Virus record (IMG/VR): IMGVR_UViG_3300034105_002079
Location: 1-21,525 of that record
DNA length: 21,525 bases
Strand: one strand, 5' to 3'
DNA from: a virus
Below, piece after piece: positions 1-7,878 of the stretch. Made by a program: the position numbers and the translations under genes. The notes under the pieces were generated by a model, which saw only the letters and a list, made by a program, of their open reading frames with translations, did no database searches and was not told where the DNA came from. How positions within the stretch are numbered: the stretch's first letter is position 1; every line of letters starts with the position of its first letter.

Positions 1-1
1 T

Positions 2-238
2 GGTTCTGCTCAAATAGCAGCACTTGGATATGCTACAACAGGTTCTAACCAGTTTAAGACAAGTCAAGTTATTACAGGATCTTTAACTGTGACTGATGCA
101 ATTATAGCACAAACCTTAAATGTACAGCAGGTTACATCCTCTGTAATATTTTCTTCTGGATCTAATAAATTTGGTAATAGTGTAAGTAATACACAACAGT
201 TTACAGGGAGTGTAAATATAACAGGGAGTTTAACAGTT
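2..238 (+). repeat. Paralogous fibre base module, copy 1
   Basis: The encoded 79 residues align without gaps to those encoded at 2335-2571 (62 identical by eye count). Many codons differ at silent positions, so this is an old duplication held by protein-level selection. Confidence 0.85.
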
Positions 239-1846
239 GTAACAGCTGGAACTGAGATACAAGTTACAAGCACAGGGGTAAATTTAGGAAATGCACTAAC
301 CGATAGTCATATTATAAGTGGTAGCTTAAGAGTAAATCCAAATGGATTATTTGTTAGTGGAAGTGGAGTTGTAGGAGTAGGTACAACTAGTCCTGTTAAA
401 AATTTAGAAGTTAGGGGTACTTTAGCAATATCTAACAGCCCTTCATCCTATTGGTATATGGATAGAGATGATAGTGATGGTAGATTTAAAATATTAACAG
501 ATACAGATAATGAAAGATTATCAATTTTAACAGGTGGAAATATTGGGATTGGAATTGCAAACCCAACAAATCCTTTACATATAGCATCAAATACTTTATC
601 TCAATTAAATATCCAAGCATTATCTGGTAATACAAATGCTCAAATAAATTTAGAACCAGCAGGTACGGGTATTGCATTAATTGGGCCCGCAAATAATGTT
701 GATTTTGCATTTAGAACTAATGCAACTGAACGCATGCGTATCACCTCAGGTGGTAATGTTGGTATAGGCATGGACAACCCCGGGGCAAGATTACATGTTA
801 CAGGAACAGTTGAAGCAAACGGATCTTTATACCGAGCTATATTTGGTGGCACTAGTGCTCAAGATGCTGATATGACAGGTCTTACTGGGGGCAATGGTTC
901 AGAAGTTCAAATCCAAGCACCATCCATCACTCGTGGAGCATATCTAACACTTGGTGGGGGGATGAATTTTGGTGAAGCAATGGGGGGAATAGCATTTTAT
1001 AACTCCAATAACGTAGATGGAAAAAGAAATAGAGCATTTATTGTTGGCGGACAAGAAGGAGCTACAGCCGGTGAACAAGGTTCTTATTTAAGTTTTGGTA
1101 CAGTAGCTAATACTATATCAGTACCTTCAGAACAAATGCGCATCACCTCAGGTGGTAATGTCGGTATTGGTGTTAATCCTAGTACTAGATTCCACGTAGT
1201 AGGCGAATCCAGATTTGGTACATCAACTAATTTTGTATCAACTTTTGCTGATTCTTCTGGAGTTTACTTTGAAAATACTGGAACAACTACATTAACAAGG
1301 CAAATAAGAATACAAGGTCTTAATGATGCCGGTAATGCATATACTCAATTTTTTATAAATCATGGAGCAGGTAATTATCAATTTTGGGTAAATGACCAAG
1401 CAAGAATAAGAATTGATGGAGACGGGTTAAAATTTAATGCAGACACGGCAGCAGCTAATGCATTGGATGATTATGAGGAGGGGACTTGGACACCGACTTC
1501 TGTAAGTGGAGGACTTACTTTTAGTATTCAAGTTGCCAGATACACCAAGGTAGGTAGACTTGTTACGGCACAATGTTATGTAAATATGCCAACCGGAGGC
1601 AATACAAGTGCTGTAGTCATGGGAGGTTTACCTTTTACTAACCTAACAAATGGTTGGGCACCCGGTGCTTTAGATGTTTCGGCTTGCTCAAGAATTGGAG
1701 GAGTTGCTAGAGTTGCTCAAAATAGCACCGAAATTGGTTTTATAGTAAGTAGTGGAAGTACTTCTCTGCCTAGATTTGAAATTCAAGGAAATGAATTTGG
1801 AAATGATTCATACATAATACTTACAGTAACATATCAAACATCATAA
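2..1846 (+). CDS. Tail fibre / adhesin-like structural protein A (5' partial)
   Basis: The frame is open from base 2, so the gene begins before the window; a GTG at 89 is internal. 614 residues are visible. The first 79 match the fibre protein encoded at 2335-2571 without gaps (62 of 79 identical by my count). The middle carries repeated units of the type ERMRITSGGNVGIG followed by a short LHVTG-like strand (near nt 508-590, 727-800 and 1130-1215), a module seen in many phage fibre and adhesin proteins. Near nt 1465-1500 is ALDDYEEGTWTPT, a motif common at the start of the C-terminal domain of phage tail fibres. The remaining ~115 residues are probably the receptor-facing tip. It probably forms a trimeric fibre that recognises the host surface (inference). 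No catalytic motif is visible. Confidence 0.8.
   Translation, partial: GSAQIAALGYATTGSNQFKTSQVITGSLTVTDAIIAQTLNVQQVTSSVIFSSGSNKFGNSVSNTQQFTGSVNITGSLTVVTAGTEIQVTSTGVNLGNALTDSHIISGSLRVNPNGLFVSGSGVVGVGTTSPVKNLEVRGTLAISNSPSSYWYMDRDDSDGRFKILTDTDNERLSILTGGNIGIGIANPTNPLHIASNTLSQLNIQALSGNTNAQINLEPAGTGIALIGPANNVDFAFRTNATERMRITSGGNVGIGMDNPGARLHVTGTVEANGSLYRAIFGGTSAQDADMTGLTGGNGSEVQIQAPSITRGAYLTLGGGMNFGEAMGGIAFYNSNNVDGKRNRAFIVGGQEGATAGEQGSYLSFGTVANTISVPSEQMRITSGGNVGIGVNPSTRFHVVGESRFGTSTNFVSTFADSSGVYFENTGTTTLTRQIRIQGLNDAGNAYTQFFINHGAGNYQFWVNDQARIRIDGDGLKFNADTAAANALDDYEEGTWTPTSVSGGLTFSIQVARYTKVGRLVTAQCYVNMPTGGNTSAVVMGGLPFTNLTNGWAPGALDVSACSRIGGVARVAQNSTEIGFIVSSGSTSLPRFEIQGNEFGNDSYIILTVTYQTS
726..756 (+). 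repeat. 31-base identical fibre repeat, copy 1
   Basis: This 31-base stretch beginning CTGAACGCATGCGTATCACC is identical to 2930-2960 and encodes the core of ERMRITSGGN. A third, partly matching copy is at 1136-1160. Confidence 0.85.
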
Positions 1847-1849
1847 AAA

Positions 1850-2095
1850 ATGGCATTAACAGAAAAAACAATCATCGACAAAATAGAGGTAATAGAAAAC
1901 AGCTCTATTCAAGTTCGCACAGCTACCATCATCGAAAAAGATGGTACCGAACTCACTCGCACCTTCCACAGACACGTATTAGCCCCGGGCGATAACGTAA
2001 GCACAGAAGATCCAAAAGTCCAAGCTATAGCAAATGCAATATGGACAGAGGAAATTATAGCAGCATACTCTGCTTCATTAGTATCTCAAGTCTAA
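1850..2095 (+). CDS. Small hypothetical protein between the fibre genes (81 aa)
   Basis: This 81-residue acidic protein begins MALTEKTIIDKIEV three bases after the fibre A stop, so it is almost certainly cotranscribed and probably translationally coupled. It has no signal peptide, membrane segment or cysteine. Small proteins of this kind often follow fibre genes in marine phages, and a fibre chaperone or assembly role is possible but unproven. Base use is unlike its neighbours: it has GCCCCGGGC and CGC arginine codons in a genome where AGA predominates, suggesting recent transfer with the fibre cassette. The next gene starts after a gap carrying the TATTTATA motif, so this gene probably ends the fibre A transcript. 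Confidence 0.75.
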   Translation: MALTEKTIIDKIEVIENSSIQVRTATIIEKDGTELTRTFHRHVLAPGDNVSTEDPKVQAIANAIWTEEIIAAYSASLVSQV

Positions 2096-2103
2096 ACAAG
2101 AAA

Positions 2104-2111
2104 TATTTATA
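2104..2111 (+). promoter_or_regulatory. Candidate late promoter box TATTTATA (fibre B)
   Basis: TATTTATA lies in the gap before fibre gene B, ending 22 bases before its ATG. It is one of eight copies (seven exact) found in gaps upstream of genes. Its role as the -10 element of a phage late promoter is inferred from recurrence and position. Confidence 0.55.
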
Positions 2112-2133
2112 ATAAAGTAAGAATCAAAAAATA

Positions 2134-4116
2134 ATGAAGATATACGATATAACAGGTATAGGGGCAAATCTAACTGGATCGTTCTCCGGTTCTTTTAAGG
2201 AGATATTTACAGGAACAGCAACAACTGCTTCATATGTTCAATACAGTAATGTAGCAAACAAACCTACACTTGTATCGGGATCATCACAAATTACTTATAG
2301 TGGAATATCTAGTAAACCTGCAGGTATAGTATCTGGCTCTAGCCAAGTAGCTGCTTTTGGGTATGCCATTACTGGTTCAAACCAGTTTAAGGCAAGTCAA
2401 GCTATCACTGGCTCTTTAACAGTAACTGGAGATATAGTTGCTCAAACATTAAACGTACAACAAGTAACTAGTAGTATAGTGTTTTCTTCTGGATCAAACA
2501 GGTTTGGAAATAACTCAGGCAATACTCATAGGTTTACTGGTAGTGTAAATATAACTGGTAGTTTAACAGTGAATGGAATAGCAACTTCTGGCACTGTTTC
2601 TGGTACAACCAACTATATAGGTAAATTTACTGGTACTAATACGATTGGAAATAGTCAGATATTTGACAACGGTTCAAACGTAGGTATTGGTACCGCCCTA
2701 CCAAGTGCAGGATTAGAAATCGAAACGGATGGTTCAGTTAAAACCGCACTAAGAGTTACCTCTAATCAGGCATTTAATGCTTCTCCGGTAACAGCCATAA
2801 TGTTTCGTTATAGAATTAGTTCTGGAACTACTATTGGAGGTGCAGTTATAAATGCAGCAAAAGATAACGCTACAGAAAGTAACCAAGCAGGTAATCTACA
2901 ATTTTGGACAAATAACGGAACTACATTAGCTGAACGCATGCGTATCACCTCAGGTGGTAACGTTGGAATTGGTGCCACACCAAGTGCATGGAATACAACT
3001 TCGAGAGCATTACAATTAACTAGTTTTGTATCACTTTCACAACAACACAGTGGTGCATTAAACTTAATGTCATATGCCATTGAAAGTAGTGCAAATAGCT
3101 TTACCTATGGGGATACAGGAGTTTTCCCTACCAGATTAAACATGAACCCAAATGATGGGATAATAACTTTTTCTAATGCTGGAACAGGTACAGCCGGTAA
3201 TGCTATAACATTTACCCCAAGATTAACTATACTAAATAATGGTAATGTTGGTATAGGCGCTACTAATCCCGGGGAGCAATTAGAATTATCCAAAGCAACT
3301 TATCCCACAGTTAAATTAATAGAAACAACCGATAACGCTTCAGGTTATTTTCAATATCATAGTGAAGCAAATGAATTTAGAGTAGTTGCAATTACCAGTC
3401 ATCCATTAATATTTAGTACTACTGATATTGAACGAATGCGCATCACTTCGGGGGGGATAGTTTCTATAAATGGTGGACTAACCACATATCACCAAGTTTC
3501 TATAAAATCAAATAGCACTCAAACTTATGGAGGACTTGCAGTTTACGCAACTTCTGGAGATAGATTTATTAATGTTCAGCACACCGGGACACAAGGTTTT
3601 ATCGAAGTAGATTTTGCGGGTTCATCAGGATTTAGTGATTTAGGATTTAAAACTGGAGGAAATCCGAGAATGACTATCACTTCTGGCGGTAACGTATTAA
3701 TTGGGACAACATCTAATATTGCAAGTTCTAAATTAAGAGTTAGTGGAAATTTACAAATTGATGGTTTCCAAAAAATGTACACCTATTATATTGTTGTAGG
3801 ACCAAACTCCACAGGAACTATTACTATAAGTAGCCCAACAGGTACTAATATGCAAGGCAGTATGCAAGTAATGGCAGGTGGATATGGTAACGGTATAACA
3901 GGAAATATTACGGGTTTATGGATGGTAGGTGGATTATTATTTTTTAACAATGCTTCAACAAGTACTATTACACAAATAGTAAACTCAGTTACTTCAGATG
4001 GAAGTATGAGTTTTCAACGATCGAGTGATCAATATACTGTAAGTTTAACTAATACCGCTCCAAACCCGACCGGAACAAAATCTTTCTATGTATCTGTAAT
4101 TATCAACGGTGAATAA
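2134..4116 (+). CDS. Tail fibre / adhesin-like structural protein B (660 aa)
   Basis: This is a complete paralogue of fibre A. The start gives MKIYDITGIGANLTGSFSGS. Next comes a segment with two SGSSQ units spaced by Gly/Pro-rich turns (about residues 48-72), then the 79-residue block shared with fibre A (about residues 68-146). At least five RMxITSGGNVxIG-type units follow (near nt 2680, 2930, 3220, 3430 and 3665), and then a unique C-terminus of about 110 residues rich in Thr, Ser and Gly from nt 3775. The repeated short strands suggest a fibrous beta-rich shaft, with the unshared end as receptor-binding tip (inference). Unlike fibre A it lacks the YEEGTWTPT motif, so the two proteins share a base and shaft style but carry different tips. 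No Shine-Dalgarno is visible; a TATTTATA box lies 22 bases upstream. Confidence 0.8.
   Translation: MKIYDITGIGANLTGSFSGSFKEIFTGTATTASYVQYSNVANKPTLVSGSSQITYSGISSKPAGIVSGSSQVAAFGYAITGSNQFKASQAITGSLTVTGDIVAQTLNVQQVTSSIVFSSGSNRFGNNSGNTHRFTGSVNITGSLTVNGIATSGTVSGTTNYIGKFTGTNTIGNSQIFDNGSNVGIGTALPSAGLEIETDGSVKTALRVTSNQAFNASPVTAIMFRYRISSGTTIGGAVINAAKDNATESNQAGNLQFWTNNGTTLAERMRITSGGNVGIGATPSAWNTTSRALQLTSFVSLSQQHSGALNLMSYAIESSANSFTYGDTGVFPTRLNMNPNDGIITFSNAGTGTAGNAITFTPRLTILNNGNVGIGATNPGEQLELSKATYPTVKLIETTDNASGYFQYHSEANEFRVVAITSHPLIFSTTDIERMRITSGGIVSINGGLTTYHQVSIKSNSTQTYGGLAVYATSGDRFINVQHTGTQGFIEVDFAGSSGFSDLGFKTGGNPRMTITSGGNVLIGTTSNIASSKLRVSGNLQIDGFQKMYTYYIVVGPNSTGTITISSPTGTNMQGSMQVMAGGYGNGITGNITGLWMVGGLLFFNNASTSTITQIVNSVTSDGSMSFQRSSDQYTVSLTNTAPNPTGTKSFYVSVIINGE
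2335..2571 (+). repeat. Paralogous fibre base module, copy 2
   Basis: Second copy of the 79-residue module, at a constant offset of 2333 bases from copy 1. It includes the shared stretch AQTLNVQQVTSS and the ending FTGSVNITGSLTV. Confidence 0.85.
2930..2960 (+). repeat. 31-base identical fibre repeat, copy 2
   Basis: Identical over 31 bases to 726-756, inside the other fibre gene; the flanking bases diverge at once on both sides. Confidence 0.85.
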
Positions 4117-4127
4117 AAATACATACA

Positions 4128-4135
4128 TATTTATA
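4128..4135 (+). promoter_or_regulatory. Candidate late promoter box TATTTATA (152-aa gene)
   Basis: Exact TATTTATA in the gap after fibre B, 79 bases before the next ATG. That is the longest spacing in the set, so this copy is less certain as the promoter of the 152-aa gene. Confidence 0.45.
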
Positions 4136-4214
4136 ACCATACAAGTTTAAAATTATTTGGAAACCCAAACTATATTTCATATATTAATCAATAAAACTAA
4201 ATTTTAAATCGTTT

Positions 4215-4673
4215 ATGCAAAACACAACGTTACAACTAGGACAAATTTTACAATTAGAGGCCGAAGTAAATGGAGTAGTAAATACTCAAACTGGAGAAAT
4301 TGTCTCCAAAGGCCTCATGAAGGAAGTACTCAAATTCAAAACCAAGTATTGGCTAATGCAATTATCCGAAGATTTGGTAGCAGAGAAAAAGAAAATCGAA
4401 GCAGTTAGAGACCAATTGGTTAAGGAATTGGGTGAAGAAGATGAAACTGGGTCAATTTCCCTTCCCGTATTTATTAATGAAGTAAAGGATGAGGAGGGTA
4501 AAGTAGTATCTAGAGAAGTTAATCCAAAGTTTGTTGATTTCCAAGAAAAATTCAACGAGCTATTAGCTGAAACTAAAGAACTTACTCATGGTAAATTCTT
4601 ACTAGAAGATTTTGAACTAGTAGAATCTGCAGAGGTATATCCCGTATTCTTTAAGTTAATTTCTGCTGAATAG
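4215..4673 (+). CDS. Hypothetical tail-module protein (152 aa)
   Basis: I do not recognise this protein firmly. It is a soluble, acidic, mostly helical-looking protein beginning MQNTTLQLGQILQLEAEV. A Lys/Glu-rich segment at about residues 50-78 could form a coiled coil, and the C-terminal half has FQEKFNELLAETKEL followed by an aromatic-rich end. The overall pattern (helical N-terminus, charged middle, F-x-x-L-L segment near the end) loosely recalls the DUF1617 phage family, but I would not assign it. It has no membrane segment or signal peptide. It sits alone between the fibre module and the sheath, with candidate promoter boxes on both sides and a weak hairpin after its stop, so it may have its own transcript. 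Confidence 0.75.
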   Translation: MQNTTLQLGQILQLEAEVNGVVNTQTGEIVSKGLMKEVLKFKTKYWLMQLSEDLVAEKKKIEAVRDQLVKELGEEDETGSISLPVFINEVKDEEGKVVSREVNPKFVDFQEKFNELLAETKELTHGKFLLEDFELVESAEVYPVFFKLISAE

Positions 4674-4674
4674 T

Positions 4675-4704
4675 AGTAGTTCTAAAAAAACTACTTTATT
4701 ATTT
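4675..4704 (+). terminator. Weak terminator-like hairpin after the 152-aa gene
   Basis: AGTAGT (4675-4680) can pair with ACTACT (4690-4695) around a nine-base A-rich loop, followed by TTATTATTTT. The stem is only 6 bp and AT-rich, so this is tentative. Confidence 0.35.
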
Positions 4705-4777
4705 TAGAATACTTAAATATCTCTAGGTATTTCTTATACTCTTTACTTAGAGGCATCTGTTTTGTAAATATAAAACC

Positions 4778-4785
4778 TATTTATA
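4778..4785 (+). promoter_or_regulatory. Candidate late promoter box TATTTATA (sheath)
   Basis: Exact TATTTATA, 46 bases before the sheath ATG. The rest of the 158-base gap (4674-4831) holds the weak hairpin and AT-rich leader; I see no gene in it. Confidence 0.55.
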
Positions 4786-4831
4786 ATGGAGTTGCAATTA
4801 ATGCACATTAAAAATAAAAGAAAAAATTAAC

Positions 4832-6511
4832 ATGGCAGAACAGATAATATCACCTGGGGTCTATTTACGTGAGAATGACATTTCAGTAAGACAGCCGGAA
4901 CCACTTATTGCGGGTGCCGCTTTTATTGGCCCAACAGTAATGGGTCCCGTATTAGAGCCAGTATTAGTTACCTCTTATAATGAATATGTAAAGAAGTTTG
5001 GTGACATACTTACTATAGGCACTAACAAGAAAGAATACTTTACTTCTATTGCAGTTAAGAATTATTTCAATCAAGGAGGAGAAACAGCACTTATTACAAG
5101 AGTAGTTTCAGGATCATATGGCAGCTTTACTTCTGCTACCACTACTGCTGTAGCACCTGCTAACACTTCTTCTGCGGCTCCTTTCCAATTAAAGACTTTT
5201 GGTAAGGGTATAGTTTATAATAGTAATAGTACCCTAGGATCTGACGGTAGCTTACCAAGTGGCTCTATTGAGAATTTAAGATTTGAAGTAGCAAGCGTAA
5301 ATAACAATGCTGGTACATTTACTCTATTAATTAGAAGAGGAGATGATCTAACTAGAAACAAAATTATCTTAGAATCATTTAATGTATCTCTAGACCCTGC
5401 ATCTGATATCTACATCGAAAGAGTAATTGGTAACCAATATAAGAATTACAATAGCACAGAGGGATATATTGAAGTAATAGGAGATTATCCTAACAGATCT
5501 AATTACGTAAGAGTATCTGCAGCCAATGCGGTAAATGATTACGTACCTTCAATGTCTGGATCACTTCCAACAAGACAGTCTGGATCATTTACAGGTGCTA
5601 CTGGCATTGTAAGTCCAACTGCTAAATTCTTCAACGAGGCATCTGGATCTACCCCACAAGGGGTTACTTCTACTAGCTACGATGTGGCTATCGATTTACT
5701 ATCAAACAAGGATGAATATCAATTCAACTTGATTGCGGTACCTGGACTTAACATTGAGGATAACGCAGCAACTATTAATAAAGTAGTTTCTCTTGCAGAA
5801 AGTAGAGGAGATGCAATCGCAGTAATTGACCCAGTACCATATAAGGCACTATTAGTAGATGTTACTACAGCAGCCGCAGGTGTTGATTCATCTTTTGCTG
5901 CAGCATACTGGCCTTGGGTACAAGTATTATCTGCCACAGGCAAGAACGCATTCGTACCAGCTTCAACAATTATCCCAGCAGTATATGCTTTGAATGATAG
6001 AGTTGCTGCACCTTGGTTTGCACCTGCAGGTTTAGTTAGAGGTGGAGTACCTGGAGTTATCCAAGCAGAAAGAAAGCTACCAAAAGCACTTAGAGATACA
6101 CTTTATGACAATAAAGTTAACCCTATTGCAACATTCCCAGGACAAGGCATATCAGTATTGGGTCAGAAGACTCTACAATCAGCTCCAACAGCTCTAGACA
6201 GAGTAAATGTTAGAAGATTGATTATTGAGTTGAAAGAGTTTGTCAATAATGTATCAAGAGGCTTATTGTTTGAGCAAAACACAATTGCAACAAGAAATAG
6301 ATTCCTAGCAGCAGTTAATCCATACTTGGAGTCTGTTGTACAAAGACAAGGGCTATTTGCTTACAATGTTGTAATGGATGACACAAACAATACCGCAGAT
6401 ATCATCGACAGAAACCTATTAGTGGGACAGATTTACATCCAACCAACTAAAACAGTTGAATTTATCGTGATTGATTTTGTTATTCAACCAACAGGAGCAT
6501 CATTCGAATAA
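4832..6511 (+). CDS. 18: Contractile tail sheath protein (gp18-like, 559 aa)
   Basis: The product is the T4 gp18-type sheath subunit, which polymerises around the tail tube and contracts at infection. The N-terminus MAEQIISPGVYLRENDIS is the usual sheath opening (SPGVY-x-x-E). It is followed by AAFIGPTVMGPVLEPVLVTSYNEYVKKFG, where the protein enters the polymerising domain, with YFTSIAVKNYFNQGG at about residues 69-83. Residues ~400-520 carry GLVRGGVPGV and an arm ending FLAAVNPYLESVVQRQGL, and the C-terminus ends in a strand-rich IQPTKTVEFIVIDFVIQPTG, as expected for sheath subunits whose termini cross-link neighbours. Length is somewhat short for gp18 (T4 659 aa), mainly in the variable middle. 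The tube gene follows 38 bases on, the usual order. No Shine-Dalgarno precedes the ATG. Confidence 0.93.
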   Translation: MAEQIISPGVYLRENDISVRQPEPLIAGAAFIGPTVMGPVLEPVLVTSYNEYVKKFGDILTIGTNKKEYFTSIAVKNYFNQGGETALITRVVSGSYGSFTSATTTAVAPANTSSAAPFQLKTFGKGIVYNSNSTLGSDGSLPSGSIENLRFEVASVNNNAGTFTLLIRRGDDLTRNKIILESFNVSLDPASDIYIERVIGNQYKNYNSTEGYIEVIGDYPNRSNYVRVSAANAVNDYVPSMSGSLPTRQSGSFTGATGIVSPTAKFFNEASGSTPQGVTSTSYDVAIDLLSNKDEYQFNLIAVPGLNIEDNAATINKVVSLAESRGDAIAVIDPVPYKALLVDVTTAAAGVDSSFAAAYWPWVQVLSATGKNAFVPASTIIPAVYALNDRVAAPWFAPAGLVRGGVPGVIQAERKLPKALRDTLYDNKVNPIATFPGQGISVLGQKTLQSAPTALDRVNVRRLIIELKEFVNNVSRGLLFEQNTIATRNRFLAAVNPYLESVVQRQGLFAYNVVMDDTNNTADIIDRNLLVGQIYIQPTKTVEFIVIDFVIQPTGASFE

Positions 6512-6528
6512 AAATTATAAGTTAGTAC

Positions 6529-6536
6529 TATTTATT
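6529..6536 (+). promoter_or_regulatory. Candidate late promoter box, variant TATTTATT (tube)
   Basis: TATTTATT, one base off the repeated motif, ends 13 bases before the tube ATG in the 38-base sheath-tube gap. It may give the tube gene its own late transcript. Confidence 0.4.
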
Positions 6537-6549
6537 TAAAAGATACAAA

Positions 6550-7041
6550 ATGGCCGTATTAGATACCAACGAAATGTTGTACAGAGCATTTGAACCTCAA
6601 TTAAAAAACAGGTTCGTGCTATATATGGATTCGATTCCTGCTTTTATGATTAAGAAGGTTAAAGCACCTACTTTCACAGACGAGCAGATAAAAATCCCAC
6701 ATATCAACTCTTATTTTAAAGTAAGAGGTGGTCAAAGAGTGTGGGAGGATATTGATATGACTCTATACCAACCAATTTCTCCTTCTGGAGCTCAGTCTGT
6801 AATGGAATGGGCACGATTGGGACACGAAACTGTAACTGGTAGATCTGGGTATTCTGACTTTTATAAAAAAGATTTAGTAATCAATATTATTGGCCCTCCA
6901 GGAGATATTGTAGGTGAGTGGATAATTAAAGGAGCTTTCTTGACTAAAGGTGACTTTGGAGACTACTCATGGGAAGATCCAGGAGCAACAAATGATATCG
7001 CAATAACAGTTGCTTGCGATGCTTGTATATTGAATTTTTAA
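6550..7041 (+). CDS. 19: Tail tube protein (gp19-like, 163 aa)
   Basis: T4 gp19-type tube subunit; hexamers stack to form the inner tail tube. The length (163 aa) matches T4 gp19 (163 aa). Supporting features are the opening LYRAFEPQLKNRFVLYMDSIPAF, a central IKIPHINSYFKVRGGQRVWEDIDMTLYQPISPSG, and WARLGHETVTGRSGY, arranged as in gp19 relatives, plus its place directly after the sheath. It lacks membrane segments, as expected for a tube protein. A strong intrinsic terminator starts 24 bases after the stop, so the sheath/tube transcript most likely ends here. The start is chosen at ATG 6550; the leader is A-rich with no Shine-Dalgarno. Confidence 0.92.
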   Translation: MAVLDTNEMLYRAFEPQLKNRFVLYMDSIPAFMIKKVKAPTFTDEQIKIPHINSYFKVRGGQRVWEDIDMTLYQPISPSGAQSVMEWARLGHETVTGRSGYSDFYKKDLVINIIGPPGDIVGEWIIKGAFLTKGDFGDYSWEDPGATNDIAITVACDACILNF

Positions 7042-7065
7042 ATCTATTTTTATACAATTACTTTT

Positions 7066-7095
7066 AAAAAAGCCTAGGAAACTAGGTTTTTTTTT
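7066..7095 (+). terminator. Intrinsic terminator after the tube gene
   Basis: AAAAAAGCCTAG (7066-7077) pairs with CTAGGTTTTTTT (7082-7093) across a GAAA tetraloop, with a nine-T run at 7087-7095. The A/T extension also makes it a possible bidirectional terminator. Confidence 0.88.
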
Positions 7096-7104
7096 GTATA
7101 TTGA

Positions 7105-7112
7105 TATTTATA
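7105..7112 (+). promoter_or_regulatory. Candidate late promoter box TATTTATA (tail assembly gene)
   Basis: Exact TATTTATA just 10 bases after the terminator and 22 bases before the next ATG, so the downstream gene must start a new transcript here or depend on readthrough. Confidence 0.6.
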
Positions 7113-7134
7113 CTAAATGTTACTTTAATTATTT

Positions 7135-7878
7135 ATGGATCAGAAATTTGAATTTCCAAAAGAGGCAGTTGAATTGCCATCTAAAGGGTTGGTATACCCA
7201 GAGTCCTCACCACTATCTAAAGGTGTTGTAGAGGTACGCTACATGACAGCGCAGCATGAGGATATTTTAACAAATCAAAATTACTTGCAGAAAGGAACTG
7301 TTATTGATAAGCTTATCCAAGCCCTATTGGTTGACGAAAGCATTACATACAGCGAACTTTTAATAGGAGATAAGGATGCTCTAATGGTTGCAGCAAGAAT
7401 TCTAGGTTATGGTAAAGAGTATGAAATCACATATGAGGGACAGCCCTATGTTGTAGATTTAACAACTATTGAGCATAAGAAAATAGACTTTGATTTATTG
7501 GCAAAAAGTAAGAATGAGTTTTATTTTACCCTACCTTCTACAGGTACTGAAGTAACTTTCAAACTTCTTAGCCATGCAGATGAGCAAAAGATAGATCAAG
7601 AAGTTCAGGGGATGAAGAAAATCAATAAAGATTTCTCAGGAGAACTATCCACAAGGCTAAAGCATATGATAACCTCTGTAGGAGGATCTAGAGAGACTAA
7701 GGACATTAGACAATTTGTAGATAAGCAATTACTTGCAGTAGACTCTAGAGCCCTTAGAAAGCACTTAGAAACCGTTCAACCTGGAGTTGATTTTAAATTC
7801 TATCCAGAAAATGGACCAGAGGGAGGGGTTGCTCTTCCTATAGGACTCAACTTTTTTTGGCCTGACTTCAGAGTATAG
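7135..7878 (+). CDS. Baseplate hub / tail assembly protein (T4 baseplate gp26-type), zero frame
   Basis: The 247-aa zero-frame product begins MDQKFEFPKEAVELPSKGLVYP. It has the block VRYMTAQHEDILTNQNYLQKG (about 35-55), then LIGDKDALMVAARILGYG, and the late stretch LPSTGTEVTFKLLSHADEQK. This layout resembles the T4-type baseplate hub/assembly protein family around gp26 (Pfam T4_baseplate), widespread in marine T4-like phages; the exact T4 counterpart is uncertain. Its place between the tube and tape measure genes is where tail assembly chaperones sit. The zero frame ends FFWPDFRV-stop right after a run of seven T. The +1 frame continues with coding-quality sequence to 8101, so the functional product may be a ~321-aa frameshift fusion in addition to this form. 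Confidence 0.85.
   Translation: MDQKFEFPKEAVELPSKGLVYPESSPLSKGVVEVRYMTAQHEDILTNQNYLQKGTVIDKLIQALLVDESITYSELLIGDKDALMVAARILGYGKEYEITYEGQPYVVDLTTIEHKKIDFDLLAKSKNEFYFTLPSTGTEVTFKLLSHADEQKIDQEVQGMKKINKDFSGELSTRLKHMITSVGGSRETKDIRQFVDKQLLAVDSRALRKHLETVQPGVDFKFYPENGPEGGVALPIGLNFFWPDFRV
7852..7858 (+). promoter_or_regulatory. Candidate programmed frameshift site (T7 run)
   Basis: In the zero frame the codons read AAC TTT TTT TGG. A P-site Phe-tRNA on the second TTT can re-pair perfectly with TTT one base forward (+1) or two bases back (-2). Both lead to GGC at 7859 in the open downstream frame. The +1 frame opens only after a TAG at 7841-7843 and the zero frame closes at 7878, so any shift must occur within these ~35 bases. 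Confidence 0.5.

Noticed and set aside
89-91. GTG at 89 as the start of the first fibre gene
   Set aside because: The frame is open back to base 2 and the upstream residues match the paralogue at 2335 onward, so the true start lies before the window.
500-3700. Diversity-generating retroelement target or CRISPR-like array suggested by repeats in the fibre genes
   Set aside because: The repeats are coding modules in frame and irregularly spaced. I see no template/variable repeat pair with adenine-directed changes and no reverse transcriptase in the window; the only polymerase has family A DNA polymerase motifs.
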